Assembly (NCBI GenBank): GCA_037974665.1
Contig: CM075764.1
Coordinates: forward strand, 80,685,825-80,749,824
Direction of reading: 5' to 3'
Length of the DNA stretch: 64,000 nucleotides
Source: Ehretia macrophylla
Taxonomy: Eukaryota > Streptophyta > Magnoliopsida > Boraginales > Ehretiaceae
Made by a program: the position numbers and the translations under genes. The notes beneath the pieces are model-generated. The model had not been told where the DNA came from. It made no database searches and was given only the letters and a program-made list of their open reading frames with translations. Positions 43,956 to 54,058 of the stretch are shown in pieces. How positions within the stretch are numbered: position 1 is the first letter of the stretch; every line of letters begins with the position of its first letter.

Positions 43956-46900
43956 TTTTTTCCCATGTTACCTGTCTTTTGGCATCTTTCACATGCTTTG
44001 CAAAACTCATGAGCATCCTTGATCAATGTGGGCCAATAAAACCCACTTTGCAGCACTTTGATAGCTGTCCGTCGTCCTCCAAAGTGTCCCCCACATTCCT
44101 GTGAATGACAAAATGACATGATGCTTAGCTGTTCAGACTCGGGTACACATCTACGAATAATTTGATCAGAACAAATACGGAACAAATGAGGATCCTCCCA
44201 GAAATAATGCTTTGCAATTGAGAAAAATCGGTCTCTCTCAGCCTTGTTCCACTCCTTGGGTATTTTACCAACTGCAAGATAATTCACAATATGAGCATAC
44301 CAAGGAAGTTTAGGAGCAGAAATTAACAGTAACTGTTCATCAGGAAATGTATCTCTCAATGGTAATTCATTTTCTATTTCCTGAGTTACAATCCTTGACA
44401 AATGATCAGCAACAACATTTTCTCGACCTTTCTTATCTTTGATTGTTAAATCAAATTCTTGAATTAATAACAACCATCGAATAAGCCTAGGTTTAGCATC
44501 TTTCTTTTGTAACAGGTATCTCAATGCTGAGTGGTCAGAATAAATGATTATTTTTGACCCTAACACATAAGACCGAAACTTTTCTAATGCAAAAACTACA
44601 GCAAGCAATTCTTTCTCTGTGGTAGTATAGTTTTTCTGGGCATCATCCAAAGTTCGGCTGGCGTAATAGATCACACAAGGAACACGATCCTTGCGTTGAC
44701 CTAATACAGCTCCTATGGCATAATCTGAAGCATCACACATAATTTCAAAAGGAAGAGAGTAGTCCGGTGGTTGAATCACTGGAGCAGTGGAAAGTGCATT
44801 TTTCAGTGTTTCAAAAGCAGTAACACATTTTTCATCAAACTGAAATGGAGTATCCTGTGCCAACAAATTTGATAAAGGTCTAGCAATTTTACTAAAATCC
44901 TTTATAAATCGTCGGTAGAAACCAGCATGTCCAAGGAACGATCTCACCTGTTTAACAGTTGTTGGAGGGGGCAAATCAGAAATAATATCAACCTTAGCTT
45001 TATCAACCCGAACTCCTTCCTTGGATATAATGTGTCCGAGAACAATTCCTTCTTGAACCATGAAATGACTTTTCTCCCAGCTAAGTATGAGATTAGATTC
45101 CTGACATCTTTTCAACACCAAAGAAAGATTATTCAAACAAGTGTCAAATGAAGAGCCAAAGATAGAAAAATCATCCATAAAGACCTCAACAAATTCATCC
45201 ATCATATCAGTGAAAATAGACATCATGCAGCGTTGAAAAGTGGCTGGTGCATTACAAAGGCCAAAAGGCATTCTTCTATAAGCAAACGTGCCAAAAGGAC
45301 ATGTAAAAGTTGTCTTTTCCTGATCTTCAGGATCCACAGGGATTTGATTGTATCCCGAGTACCCGTCAAGAAAACAGTAATAACCTTGTCCTGCCAACCT
45401 GTCCAAAATTTGATCAATGAATGGTAAAGGAAAATGATCCTTTCTTGTTGCAGCATTAAGTTTCCTATAATCAATACACACACGCCATCCAGTTGTGGTG
45501 CGGGTAGGTACCAATTCACCTTTATCACTTGTCACCACAGTGATTCCTGATTTCTTAGGTACAACCTGTATAGGACTAACCCATTTACTATCCGAAATAG
45601 GATAAATGATACCTGCATCTAACAACTTCACTATTTCCTTCTTTACAACTTCCCTCATGTTCGGGTTCAGCTTACGTTGCATCTCTCTAGATGTCTTGGC
45701 TCCATCTTCCAAATTAATCTTATGCATGCAAAAAGAGGGATCTATTCCTTTAAGGTCTGCAACAGTCCAGCCTAATGCTTCCTTATTCTTAGACAACACA
45801 TCTACAAGTTTAGCTTCCTTCTCCAAAGAAAGGTTAGAAGCAATAATAACTGGAAGTGTTTGATCTGCCCCTAGAAAAACATACTTGAGATGACTAGGAA
45901 GTTGCTTAAGTTCCAACTCAGGAGGAGATTGTATAGAAGGAAGCATGGGTTCTTTAGAAAGAGTCAAGGATGGTTCTATTGCACAAACCTGAAATTTTTC
46001 ATCAAATCTTAAATTGTTTTCTAAAGATTCATCAGATTCCTCCTCAAACCTACTCAACACTATTTCATCATTATTCAAAGCATTCTCCAAAAAATCTTTT
46101 TGCATAAGACTAAGGAAAGACTCTTCAATTAATGGATCAATCTTATCAAGAATAAAACATTCAAGACCATCATCTCCATCTGCAAACCTAGCAGCATTAG
46201 CAACATTCAGCTTTACCTTAATATCTCCAAATGTAAACTCCAATTCTCCAGTTGCACAGTGAATTTTTGCATTAGCTGTTGCTAAAAATGGTCTCCCTAG
46301 TATAACTGGAGTTTGGAACTTTTGAATTTCTCCTGGTTCCATATCTAGCACAACAAAATCCACAGGAAAATAAAATTCATCAACCTTTATCAACACATCT
46401 TCAATCATACCCCTAGGAATTCTAAGTGATCTATCAGCTAGTTGAAGGGTGACAGGAGTAGGTTTCAATTCTCCTATATCTAACTGCTCAAAAAGATTAA
46501 AGGGAAGAAGATTCACACTAGCTCCTAAATCAAGAAGGGCACGATCTACACAATGATTACCAATATAACAAGGAATGGTAAATGCACCTGGATCTTTCAA
46601 TTTTGGTGGAACATGAGAAGTAAGAATGCTGCTTACCTTTTCGGTCAACCTTACTTTGTTTGATATCAAAGCTGAATTCCTTCTTTTCTGAGTGCACAAA
46701 TCCTTAAGAAACTTTGCATAAGCAGGAATTTGCCTAATGATTTCTAACAGGGGTAAATTGATTTTCACTTGCTTAAAGGTTTCAAGCATTTCTTCCCTTT
46801 TTGAATCTTTATTAGGTGGATTACCTAATGCCTGTGGAAAGGGTGCTTTGGGACTTAGTGTCAATGGAATATTTTCATGTGAAATTAAAGTTTCAGGTTC

Positions 46901-48331
46901 ATTTGCAGTTTCTTGTGATGAATCAACAGTAACTTGAGACTTGGCTTTTTGCTTTGCAAGTCTTGCATTTTCGTAAGCTTCGACACTTACCTTGTTATCA
47001 ACTTTCTTACCACTTCGCAATGTAGTGATAGCTTGAAGATCCTCCACTATTTGACTTGTAGATGCTACATGGGCCTTACCTTTTGGGTTTCCATCTGATT
47101 GGGCAGGGAGTGTTCCTTCTTCCCTTTTCTGAATTGTGTTAGCTAATTGCCCAATTTGTCTTTCCAAGTTGGCAATTGCCTTTGTATGTGTACTTACCAG
47201 TTGCATAGTTGGTTCCCAACTGTGAAGCTTTTTCAAAACCTGTTCTTCAAAAGTAGTCCCATAAGAATTGGAACCTGAATTAGAGCTCGTAGGTACCTGT
47301 CCTTGTGGAACTGAATAAAATCCTGGAGGATAACCTCTTGGTCTTTGTTGTTGAACATCTTCCCGATTCTGATCCCACCGGAAATTTGGATGATCTCGTG
47401 TACCTGGATTATAAGTGTTAGAGAATGGATCATAATTACTAGGATATCTATAAGCAGCACAAGCTTGTTCTGAAATTGAATTGGGATTTGATGCAAGAAC
47501 ACCTTCACCTGAATCAACTACATGCAATGATTCTTTCCTTTTAACCATTTTTTCCAATGCAAGAGTTAGATTTTCAATCTTTGATGTCAAAGAATTGTAA
47601 TCATTTGAACCTACACTTTCTCTCCTTTCTCTAGATGAAGATGCACGCTTTCGTGAATTATTGCTCAGTTTTATGAACAATTCTGTGGCTTCTTCTGGAG
47701 ATTTTTCAAGAAGTGAACCATTACAAGCTGAATCGAGCAAACTTTGATTATGCTCATTTAACCCTTGATAGAAATTCTGAGCTAATTGCCAATCTGGAAT
47801 ACTATGGTGTGGACATTCATAAATTAAGGCTTCAAATCTGTCCCAACTCTCATGAAGTGCCTCTCCAGGTAATTGAGAAAAATTATTTAATTGATTCCTA
47901 CATTCATTGGTTTTTGAAGAAGAGTAAAATCTTTCAAGAAATTCTCTTTGCAATTGTCCCCAAGAAGTGATAGAACCAGAACGTAATCTGTAAAGCCAAT
48001 TTTGTGCTTGACCCATTAAAGAGTAAGGAAACAATCTCAACTTAACAACCTCTTCCGAGGCAGTTCTAGTATTGATCGATCTGCATGTATGAACAAAAAT
48101 ATTAATGTGATCATACGGGTTTTCATTAGAAAGACCGTGGAACAAGGGAAGCATTGAAATCATGTGAGACTTTATTTTAAAACCATCATCGGTTTCAGGT
48201 AAGGCGATAGCTCGTGGAGGAACATAATCTTGTGGTGTGGAAAAATCTTTTATGCTCCTCCTCACATTTCCTACTTCTCTACCTTCCACTTGATCCTGAT
48301 TTTGGTTTTGATTCATATTTTGATCAGCCAT
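43919..48331 (-). CDS. Athila-like Gag-Pol: gag, protease, RT, RNase H, integrase H2C2
   Basis: I chose the ATG at 48331 ([10 protein letters not shown]) as the gag start; an in-frame ATG at 48430 adds 33 unusual residues. The frame has about 1470 codons without a stop. Gag core lies at about residues 50-200 ([14 protein letters not shown]). The protease has D-L-G-A-S with its aspartate at residue 601, the DLGAS form known from Athila. RT has the [21 protein letters not shown] and [16 protein letters not shown] blocks and the catalytic F-M-D-D with aspartates near residue 1052. RNase H has [12 protein letters not shown] and TEKELLAVV; then comes the H2C2 finger GGHFGG...CKACERCQK. The frame ends at 43919 shortly after the six-A run. 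All catalytic motifs looked for are present. Confidence 0.96.
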   Translation of the reverse strand: MADQNMNQNQNQDQVEGREVGNVRRSIKDFSTPQDYVPPRAIALPETDDGFKIKSHMISMLPLFHGLSNENPYDHINIFVHTCRSINTRTASEEVVKLRLFPYSLMGQAQNWLYRLRSGSITSWGQLQREFLERFYSSSKTNECRNQLNNFSQLPGEALHESWDRFEALIYECPHHSIPDWQLAQNFYQGLNEHNQSLLDSACNGSLLEKSPEEATELFIKLSNNSRKRASSSRERRESVGSNDYNSLTSKIENLTLALEKMVKRKESLHVVDSGEGVLASNPNSISEQACAAYRYPSNYDPFSNTYNPGTRDHPNFRWDQNREDVQQQRPRGYPPGFYSVPQGQVPTSSNSGSNSYGTTFEEQVLKKLHSWEPTMQLVSTHTKAIANLERQIGQLANTIQKREEGTLPAQSDGNPKGKAHVASTSQIVEDLQAITTLRSGKKVDNKVSVEAYENARLAKQKAKSQVTVDSSQETANEPETLISHENIPLTLSPKAPFPQALGNPPNKDSKREEMLETFKQVKINLPLLEIIRQIPAYAKFLKDLCTQKRRNSALISNKVRLTEKVSSILTSHVPPKLKDPGAFTIPCYIGNHCVDRALLDLGASVNLLPFNLFEQLDIGELKPTPVTLQLADRSLRIPRGMIEDVLIKVDEFYFPVDFVVLDMEPGEIQKFQTPVILGRPFLATANAKIHCATGELEFTFGDIKVKLNVANAARFADGDDGLECFILDKIDPLIEESFLSLMQKDFLENALNNDEIVLSRFEEESDESLENNLRFDEKFQVCAIEPSLTLSKEPMLPSIQSPPELELKQLPSHLKYVFLGADQTLPVIIASNLSLEKEAKLVDVLSKNKEALGWTVADLKGIDPSFCMHKINLEDGAKTSREMQRKLNPNMREVVKKEIVKLLDAGIIYPISDSKWVSPIQVVPKKSGITVVTSDKGELVPTRTTTGWRVCIDYRKLNAATRKDHFPLPFIDQILDRLAGQGYYCFLDGYSGYNQIPVDPEDQEKTTFTCPFGTFAYRRMPFGLCNAPATFQRCMMSIFTDMMDEFVEVFMDDFSIFGSSFDTCLNNLSLVLKRCQESNLILSWEKSHFMVQEGIVLGHIISKEGVRVDKAKVDIISDLPPPTTVKQVRSFLGHAGFYRRFIKDFSKIARPLSNLLAQDTPFQFDEKCVTAFETLKNALSTAPVIQPPDYSLPFEIMCDASDYAIGAVLGQRKDRVPCVIYYASRTLDDAQKNYTTTEKELLAVVFALEKFRSYVLGSKIIIYSDHSALRYLLQKKDAKPRLIRWLLLIQEFDLTIKDKKGRENVVADHLSRIVTQEIENELPLRDTFPDEQLLLISAPKLPWYAHIVNYLAVGKIPKEWNKAERDRFFSIAKHYFWEDPHLFRICSDQIIRRCVPESEQLSIMSFCHSQECGGHFGGRRTAIKVLQSGFYWPTLIKDAHEFCKACERCQKTGNMGKKGYDALKSHRGL

Positions 48332-48590
48332 GATTAGAAATTTATGTGCTTTGTTTCTGAATTTAAAAGTTTTCTCAATTTCTGTATCAAAAACAAAGAT
48401 GGGTGGCTTTAAAGATCTCCGACCATGCATACAAAATTAAAACATGAAAAAGAAACAAGAAAAAAAAAATGAAATAAAGTCAAAATAGCAAAATTGACTT
48501 AAATAAAAAATAAAAACTAAAATCTAAAATATATAAATATTAACACTTATATACATAAATCAAAAACTTACCTTATTTGATGAACACCAA
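48332..48590 (-). other. Athila-like untranslated leader
   Basis: A-rich 260-bp stretch between the primer site and gag, no separate gene apart from the in-frame upstream ATG at 48430. Confidence 0.8.
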
Positions 48591-48608
48591 TCCCCGGCAA
48601 CGGCGCCA
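48591..48608 (-). other. Athila-like primer binding site (tRNA-Asp type)
   Basis: On the minus strand TGGCGCCGTTGCCGGGGA stands five bases after the LTR end; the Athila lineage is known to use tRNA-Asp with a nearly identical site. Confidence 0.92.
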
Positions 48609-49657
48609 AATTTTGATCGCGTCGTTTTGCGCTCAAAAATAGTAAGGTTAAATGATTGAAAATATTGCTTACCTTGAATTACCTCTAGCTGTGGCGAGTA
48701 GAGGGTCGATCCACGGAGATTGGGTTATCAAGTTAAGTTAAGTCCTTAATTTAGAATTGTTTGACTATCTCCCGTCACGGATAAGTTTGATTAATGTCCA
48801 AAAGTCCAAAAGTACGGAAGTACGGAAAATTAAGTCCAAGAAATGTCCACAAAATGTCCAAAGATACAATAGTAACAAGGTCCAAAAGTGAATTAATCAA
48901 AAGTACTAAATTAAAGAATCACAACACTCAACACTAAAAATCCAAAGGGTTAATGATTCAGGGTGGTTATAGCTCGGTATATGCAAGTACAAAGTTATTG
49001 ATTCAGATTTAAAGTTAAGTCCTTCAGAAATAGGGCTACAAGCTCCCACTACTGAAATGAGCCTTTAATTACATAAGTGAGAAGATTAATTAATTAGCAA
49101 GACTGGAGGTGTTGGTACAACCTAACGATATCCAATCTCTCAATTAATCTTTCACTTATGTAACCTGGAGGTGTCGGTACAACCAGACTATAATCCATCC
49201 GAGGTAGTCTCGTATTGCCACTGGTTTACAAAACCGGGCGTATATGTACTTTCAATTAAATATAACATAACTACAAGTATACGCATAATTAATCAAAGAA
49301 TACTTAAAAACAAAAATACGAGACTTTAATAAATCTGAATCAAAACATATGTACAAAAATAACCTCACACATACCACCCCGAATCTCGGGTCTAGTGTGC
49401 CATAATAAACATTAAAGTACAAGAAATCGTAACGTAAACCGAAATAAAAGAATACTTATCGTGTTGTACGGATTTCGGTAGACCGTTATGATGTCGGTAT
49501 GTTGATAGCTCACTAGACCCTCCCCTCGGGATTAAAACTTTGCACAAAACTAAGAATAATAATTAAAACACTCAAAACTCACTTCACAAATACTAGAGTA
49601 GCACAATATATGCTAATAAGAGGAAAATGATACAAGAAAAAATGAAATGAGGAAGGT

Positions 49658-49667
49658 GTATTTATAG
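49658..49667 (-). promoter_or_regulatory. TATA box of the Athila-like LTR
   Basis: CTATAAATAC on the minus strand; the matching copy in the 3' LTR is 38468-38477. U3 with the repeat arrays lies upstream (higher coordinates). Confidence 0.75.
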
Positions 49668-49739
49668 GACAATTTCGGCACTATTCACGGGCACTATTCA
49701 TGGTATTATTCAAACCATGATGTCATCATTATGTCAGCA

Positions 49740-49815
49740 TGACGTCAGCGCCTAGATCATCATTGTGTCAGCATGACGTCATCGCCTAGGTCATCATTGT
49801 GTCAGCATGACGTCA
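49740..49815. promoter_or_regulatory. Three TGACGTCA sites in 34-bp tandem repeats
   Basis: TGACGTCA occurs at 49740, 49774 and 49808 (38550, 38584 and 38618 in the 3' LTR), each in GTCAGCATGACGTCA, about 75-150 bp upstream of the TATA box. This palindrome is a bZIP (TGA/CREB-type) binding site. Confidence 0.75.
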
Positions 49816-49863
49816 TCGAAATTTACTATTCACGCGCTGATTTTACTATTCATCCGTTGATCG

Positions 49864-49989
49864 TTGACTTTACTATTCATGCATTGACTTTTACTATTCA
49901 TGCTCAATCGGTCTCTGTTCACACGTTGACTTTTACTATTCATGCATTGACCGTTGACTTTACTATTCATGCGTTGACCGAAAGTTGAC
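49864..49989. promoter_or_regulatory. Seven TTGAC(C/T) W-box-like sites
   Basis: TTGAC followed by C or T occurs seven times, alternating with six TTTACTATTCA(T/C) units, about 200-330 bp upstream of the TATA box; the 3' LTR has the same at 38674-38799. TTGAC(C/T) is the core recognised by WRKY factors. Confidence 0.7.
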
Positions 49990-51040
49990 CAAAGCTTCTT
50001 CAAGGTTTTTCAGCGTCCTGAATTCGTTTCCGCACTCCGTTTGGCCAAATTCAATCTCGATTTGCTCATGTCAAAGTCGCTCGACCTTCCTCCTTTAGTA
50101 TTGTGCTGAACTTCTCATTCAAGTGTTGGCTTTTGTGGCCATTTTTGTTATTTCTTCTTCAGAACCTATATTGCACTAAATTTGTGTAAAATATACAATT
50201 AAGCTTGAAATAATAATGCAATATACATGATTCAATGGGTTAAAATTACTAAAAATATAGATTTATCAGAACCTTGGTATAGTTGAGGACACCACAAACG
50301 AGGATGGAGGTCTCGTTTGATAAGTCAAGGTGAACGCCACAAGAATAATCTTGATAAGTTCGAAAAGTTCTTGAGAACTTAAGGAGAATACTCTCACAAA
50401 TTTAATATCAAAATTGTCTTCCTTTTATTTCTTGCAAATCAGCCTTATATAGGCAAAGAACAAATAAGTTTCCTAATTAGAAAAGACTCCTAAACCCTAG
50501 CTGAAATAGAAAAATGTGAATAGTAACTAGGTCAAAGGAAACAACTTGGAGACCAAGAAAAGACTCCTATTAACTATTCATGTGAATAGTAACGTGAATA
50601 GTAACTAAAAAGGAAGCAAACTTGGAGCCCAAGAAAACTTCCTTTCTAGTGTGAACACCTAATCTTGCAGTCCAAGAAAGTCTTTTTCCTAGTGTGAACA
50701 CCTAAATTCGTCCATAGGGAATTAAACTAAAACTGAAACTAAAACTAGGATAGAATTACAAAGAAATCAAATCTTGACTAAACTTCGAATCTTCTTGAAA
50801 CTTTTTGAAGAATCTTGAAGTTCTTGAATCTTGAAAATAGAATATTGACTTGAATGTTTGCTAAAAAATTCACCCAAAAGGTTCAATGAATGTGGACGCC
50901 CAATTGGTTCATTGAATGTGGACACTTCAATTGGTTCATTGAATGTGGACGATTCAATGAATGTGGACATGTTGTAGGGCTGGTTCTTGGCTCTCTTTTG
51001 GATCAAATTTGATGAGTAAAACCGGCCTTTGTCCTCATCA

Positions 51041-52254
51041 TTCCCCCCCTCTTGAGAAGGATTTGTCCTCAAATCTTCCAGGTTCAAAGACCAGCCTTGG
51101 TGGTAGATCATGTGGTATCTCCTTGGGAAACATATCCTCAAAATCCTGCAAGAGAGAAACATCAACACTAGGCAATGCAGAGTCAAGTTGGTTAGTGTTT
51201 AAAAGAGCCTCTTTGTACATAAGTACAATCATTGGCCTTTTTGAAATCAAAGCTCTCTTAACCTCACTTGCTTTTGCATAAAAATTTCTTTGTTTTTCCT
51301 CTGTTTTTACCTCCTTGGCTGAAGCCTTTTCTCTCCTCACTACCTTTCGAGATTCGGCCTTGCTCTTTTTCTTTTCACTCTCTATCTTTTGCTCACTCAA
51401 ATTCTTTTGATCACTCAAATTCTTTTGTTCACTCAAATTCTTTTGTTCACTCAAGTTCTTTTGATCACTCAATTTTTGTAACCTCACTTGATCCTCATAA
51501 ACTTGTTTTGGTGTCATTGGAAGTAGAGTGATTGTTCGTTGATTAAACATGAATGAGTACTTGTTGGTGAAGCCATCATGCTGCACACGTCGATCAAATT
51601 GCCATGGTCTTCCCAAAAGAAGATGTCCAACATGCATAGGTACCACATCACACAATACTTCATCCTCATATTTTCCAATGCGAAACGGCACCACAACTTG
51701 TTTTGTAACCCCTTCCTCACCACAATCATTTAGCCACTTATCTTTCACGTGGCAGTGAGTATGAAAGATGCTCTCACGTTGTTCTACCTCTTTCTCTTCT
51801 TTAGCTTGCAGGCTTAAGGCTCATTGTGCCACTAGTCCAATCATCTCTCCATAATTTGCCCCAAACTCTTCTTCTCCCTTTGCGGTGTCCTCTAGTATGG
51901 GCATGTCATCAAAATATGTTTCGCCATTAGATTCAATCTCACCACTTTCCAAGACTACCATTGCTCGCTTGTTTGGGCATTGGCTTGCTATGTTCCCCAT
52001 CCCTGACATGTAAAACATTTAATATCACGAGATCGAGTCGTAGTAGAAGCTGATTTACCTTGGGAGGTCGTGGCATTGGTGGATTGTTTGGACTCGGGCT
52101 TGACCTTATATATTCTTTCAAACCTCTCATGTATTTGTTCAAATTCAGCTCTCATCATCCGTCTCATCTCTCCCAACAAAGCTTGCATTTGTAAGTTTGG
52201 AACAGCGACTTGTTGACCTTCTTCGTTTGTGTCGTCCCCTTGAGTTTGAGACAT
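51041..52254 (-). pseudogene. gypsy-B gag/protease remnant
   Basis: On the minus strand MSQTQGDDTNEE starts at 52254 and matches the gypsy-C gag N-terminus. After about 50 codons it jumps to the region ahead of the zinc knuckle, so the gag core (about 270 codons) is deleted. A frameshift lies within the knuckle near 52012 and a TGA at 51821-51823. The frame 51748-51038 carries a protease flap-side region (VVPF...VLCDVV...LLGRPWQFD), a tandem LS(D/E)QKN repeat (about 51474-51389) and the first residues before RT (DFEDMFPKEIPHDLPP). It then fuses, out of frame, to the pol C-terminal DLRTNP...GGNDED at the polypurine tract. RT, RNase H and integrase are absent. No catalytic D-(S/T)-G motif is found. 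Confidence 0.85.
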
Positions 52255-53113
52255 GGTTGAAATTACACTCCCTCACGTGTTTCACTCAAATTCAACTTCG
52301 CTTTTACCCTCTAATAATCTCACACTCTGCCTTTTTCCTCTCGTATCCTCCCTTTAGTTTGTTTGAAACTAATCAATACTATCAAGAAGAACCAAGCAGC
52401 AAAAACAATTCTGTCACGGAATCTGAAATTTTTTTTTTTTTTGACAAACAAAGGTTCTGGAAAATAGGACTCTAAGAAGTGGGAACAAGATTAGAAAAAA
52501 ATAATTAAGACAAAACAGCAAAAAGAAACCTAGAGTAATAAGAATAGTTAAAGAAAACCTATGCCAAAACACAAAAAACACCAAAAACGCCTAGTAGAAG
52601 ATGGAATTTGGCCTCAAGAGGGTAGTGCCCATAACAAAGCTATAGGTTCTGCTCAGAACGCCGTTTTCCTTCAAAAAAGCTTGGCCTCGACAGCTAGTTC
52701 CACAAAAAAAAAAAAAAATTCTGCCTCTGTTTTTTTTTCTGTTTTTCTTGACTTTTCTTTTTCTTTTCTTGATGTTCTTTTCTTGAGTTTCAGAAACGAA
52801 AATAATGAGCAAGTAACTAAGAATTCGAATTTAGAAGCACAAGAAACCCTAATTCAAGAATCTAGGGTTTGGCCAATTGAAAGCAAGAAGCGAAATCGAA
52901 AAACCAAAAAAAAAAAAAAAAAACCTAGCAAGAAACGGAATTGAAAACTAAAAAGACACGGAATTGAAAAAAACTAGCAAGAACAAGGAATCAAGAAAAG
53001 AATTGAAACAAGACTCAATCAAGAACGAAGAAAGAAACGTAAAGACCTAAACCTAGACACACGAATTGACCAAGAAAACAAGAAAAAGGATAGGCAAACC
53101 TAATAAACCTAAG
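52255..53113 (-). other. gypsy-B untranslated leader
   Basis: A/T-rich leader homologous to the gypsy-C leader (61515-62345); lysine-rich frames on the plus strand here (52561-52944) are low-complexity and not accepted. Confidence 0.75.
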
Positions 53114-53126
53114 CTTTGATTACCAA
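53114..53126 (-). other. gypsy-B primer binding site
   Basis: TTGGTAATCAAAG on the minus strand, one base after the LTR end; gypsy-A and gypsy-C have TTGGTAATCAGAG. Confidence 0.8.
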
Positions 53127-53127
53127 C

Positions 53128-53901
53128 TGATATGAATCACGCCAACATGTGACGCGACCCAACACCAAATATGGCAAACGATCCCAAGACCTTTCAGGAA
53201 TAGATGGAACCTCGACCCTATGCTTAGCAAAGCTAGAACCTTGGTATAGTTGAGGACGCCACAAACGAGGATGGAAGTCATAAATTTAATATCAAAATTG
53301 TCTTTCTTTTATTTCTTGCAAATCAGCCTTATATAGGCAAAGAACAAATAAGTTTCCTAATTAGAAAAGACTCCTAAACCCTAGCTGAAATAGAAAAACG
53401 TGAATAGTAACTAGGTCAAAGGAAACAAACTTGGAGACCAAGAAAAGACTCCTATTAACTAGTCAAGTGAATAGTAACGTGAATAGTAACTAAAAAGGAA
53501 GCAAACTTGCAGCCCAAGAAAAGTTCCTTTCTATAGTGTGAACACCTAATCTTGCAGCCCAAGAAAGTCTTTTTCCTAGTGTGAACACCTAAATTCGTCC
53601 ATAGGGAATTAAACTAAAACTAAAACTAAAACTAGGATAGAATTACAAAGAAATCAAATCTTGACTAAATATTCGAATCTTCTTGAAACTTCTTGAAGAA
53701 TCTTGAAGTTCTTGAATCTTGAAAATAGAATCTTGACTTGAATCTTTGCTGGAAAATTCACCCAAAAGGTTCAATGAATGTGGACGCCCAATTGGTTCAT
53801 TGAATGTGGACGATTCAATGAATGTGGACATGTTGTAGGGCTGGTTCTTGGCTCTCTTTTGGATCAAATTTGATGAGTAAAACCAGCCTTTGTCCTCATC
53901 A
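53128..53901 (-). repeat. gypsy-B 5' LTR (774 bp)
   Basis: Minus strand TGATGAGGACAAAGG...GATTCATATCA. It is shorter than the 3' LTR because of an ~85-bp deletion near 53278 and one fewer 27-bp repeat unit. Flanked by tacat on the right. Confidence 0.9.
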
Positions 53902-53906
53902 TACAT

Positions 53907-54058
53907 CACATAGGTGCACACGTTCAAATCAAGGCACACAATCTCATATACAGGCATACACTTTCAAGACACACTTAACAAACACACAAGCAAGGTTTAC
54001 TACCTGATAGACCGAGGACCCTGTCCCGGCTGAGAGATAACAAAGCTCTGATACCACC
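53907..54058 (-). other. Element D primer site and leader
   Basis: The tRNA-Met type TGGTATCAGAGC lies at 54056-54045 (minus strand), two bases after the LTR end, followed by leader sequence cut by gypsy-B. Confidence 0.85.

Larger units (their letters stand above)
37424..50268 (-). mobile_element. Athila-like Ty3/gypsy element, nearly intact and very young
   Basis: The 12,845-bp element has two LTRs of 1655 bp each (TGATAAATC...GCGATCA on the minus strand), a 5-bp TSD gaacc (37419-37423 and 50269-50273) and a tRNA-Asp type primer site. It has a gag-pol frame of about 1470 codons followed by integrase in another frame, a 3.9-kb 3' region with two small membrane-protein frames, and a polypurine tract GGTTTGAGGAGGT. 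By eye the LTRs differ at three sites (38299/49489-region T/C, 38440/49630-region G/A, 38755/49945-region G/A). Athila assignment rests on the tRNA-Asp primer site and the DLGAS protease motif, both known for that lineage. Confidence 0.95.
48614..50268 (-). repeat. Athila-like 5' LTR (1655 bp)
   Basis: Minus strand TGATAAATC...GCGATCA; identical to the 3' LTR except for about three sites counted by eye. It drives transcription of the element. Confidence 0.96.
37311..51040 (-). repeat. gypsy-B 3' LTR, split by the Athila-like element
   Basis: Parts 37311-37423 and 50269-51040; gaacc at the joint is the TSD of the inner element. The LTR end on the minus strand is GATTCGTATCA. Compared with the 5' LTR it keeps an 85-bp block and one extra ~27-bp repeat unit that the 5' LTR lacks. 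Confidence 0.88.
37311..53901 (-). mobile_element. gypsy-B: internally deleted Ty3/gypsy element, host of the Athila-like element
   Basis: Without the nested element it is about 3.7 kb: 5' LTR 53901-53128, primer site 53126-53114, leader, remnants of gag and protease, polypurine tract AAGAGGGGGGGAA at 51053-51041, and 3' LTR 51040-37311. The TSD tacat flanks it (37306-37310, 53902-53906). The gag core (about 270 codons relative to gypsy-C), RT, RNase H and integrase are absent. Complete ends and TSD show that it was inserted as an element; the internal deletions could predate or postdate that. Confidence 0.9.

Noticed and set aside
48332..48430. Upstream ATG adding 33 residues to Athila-like Gag
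   Set aside because: The extension has no gag similarity; [10 protein letters not shown] at 48331 is the natural start, though the upstream ATG cannot be excluded.
52561..52944. 127-codon lysine-rich frame on the plus strand
   Set aside because: It is low-complexity A-rich leader of gypsy-B read antisense.
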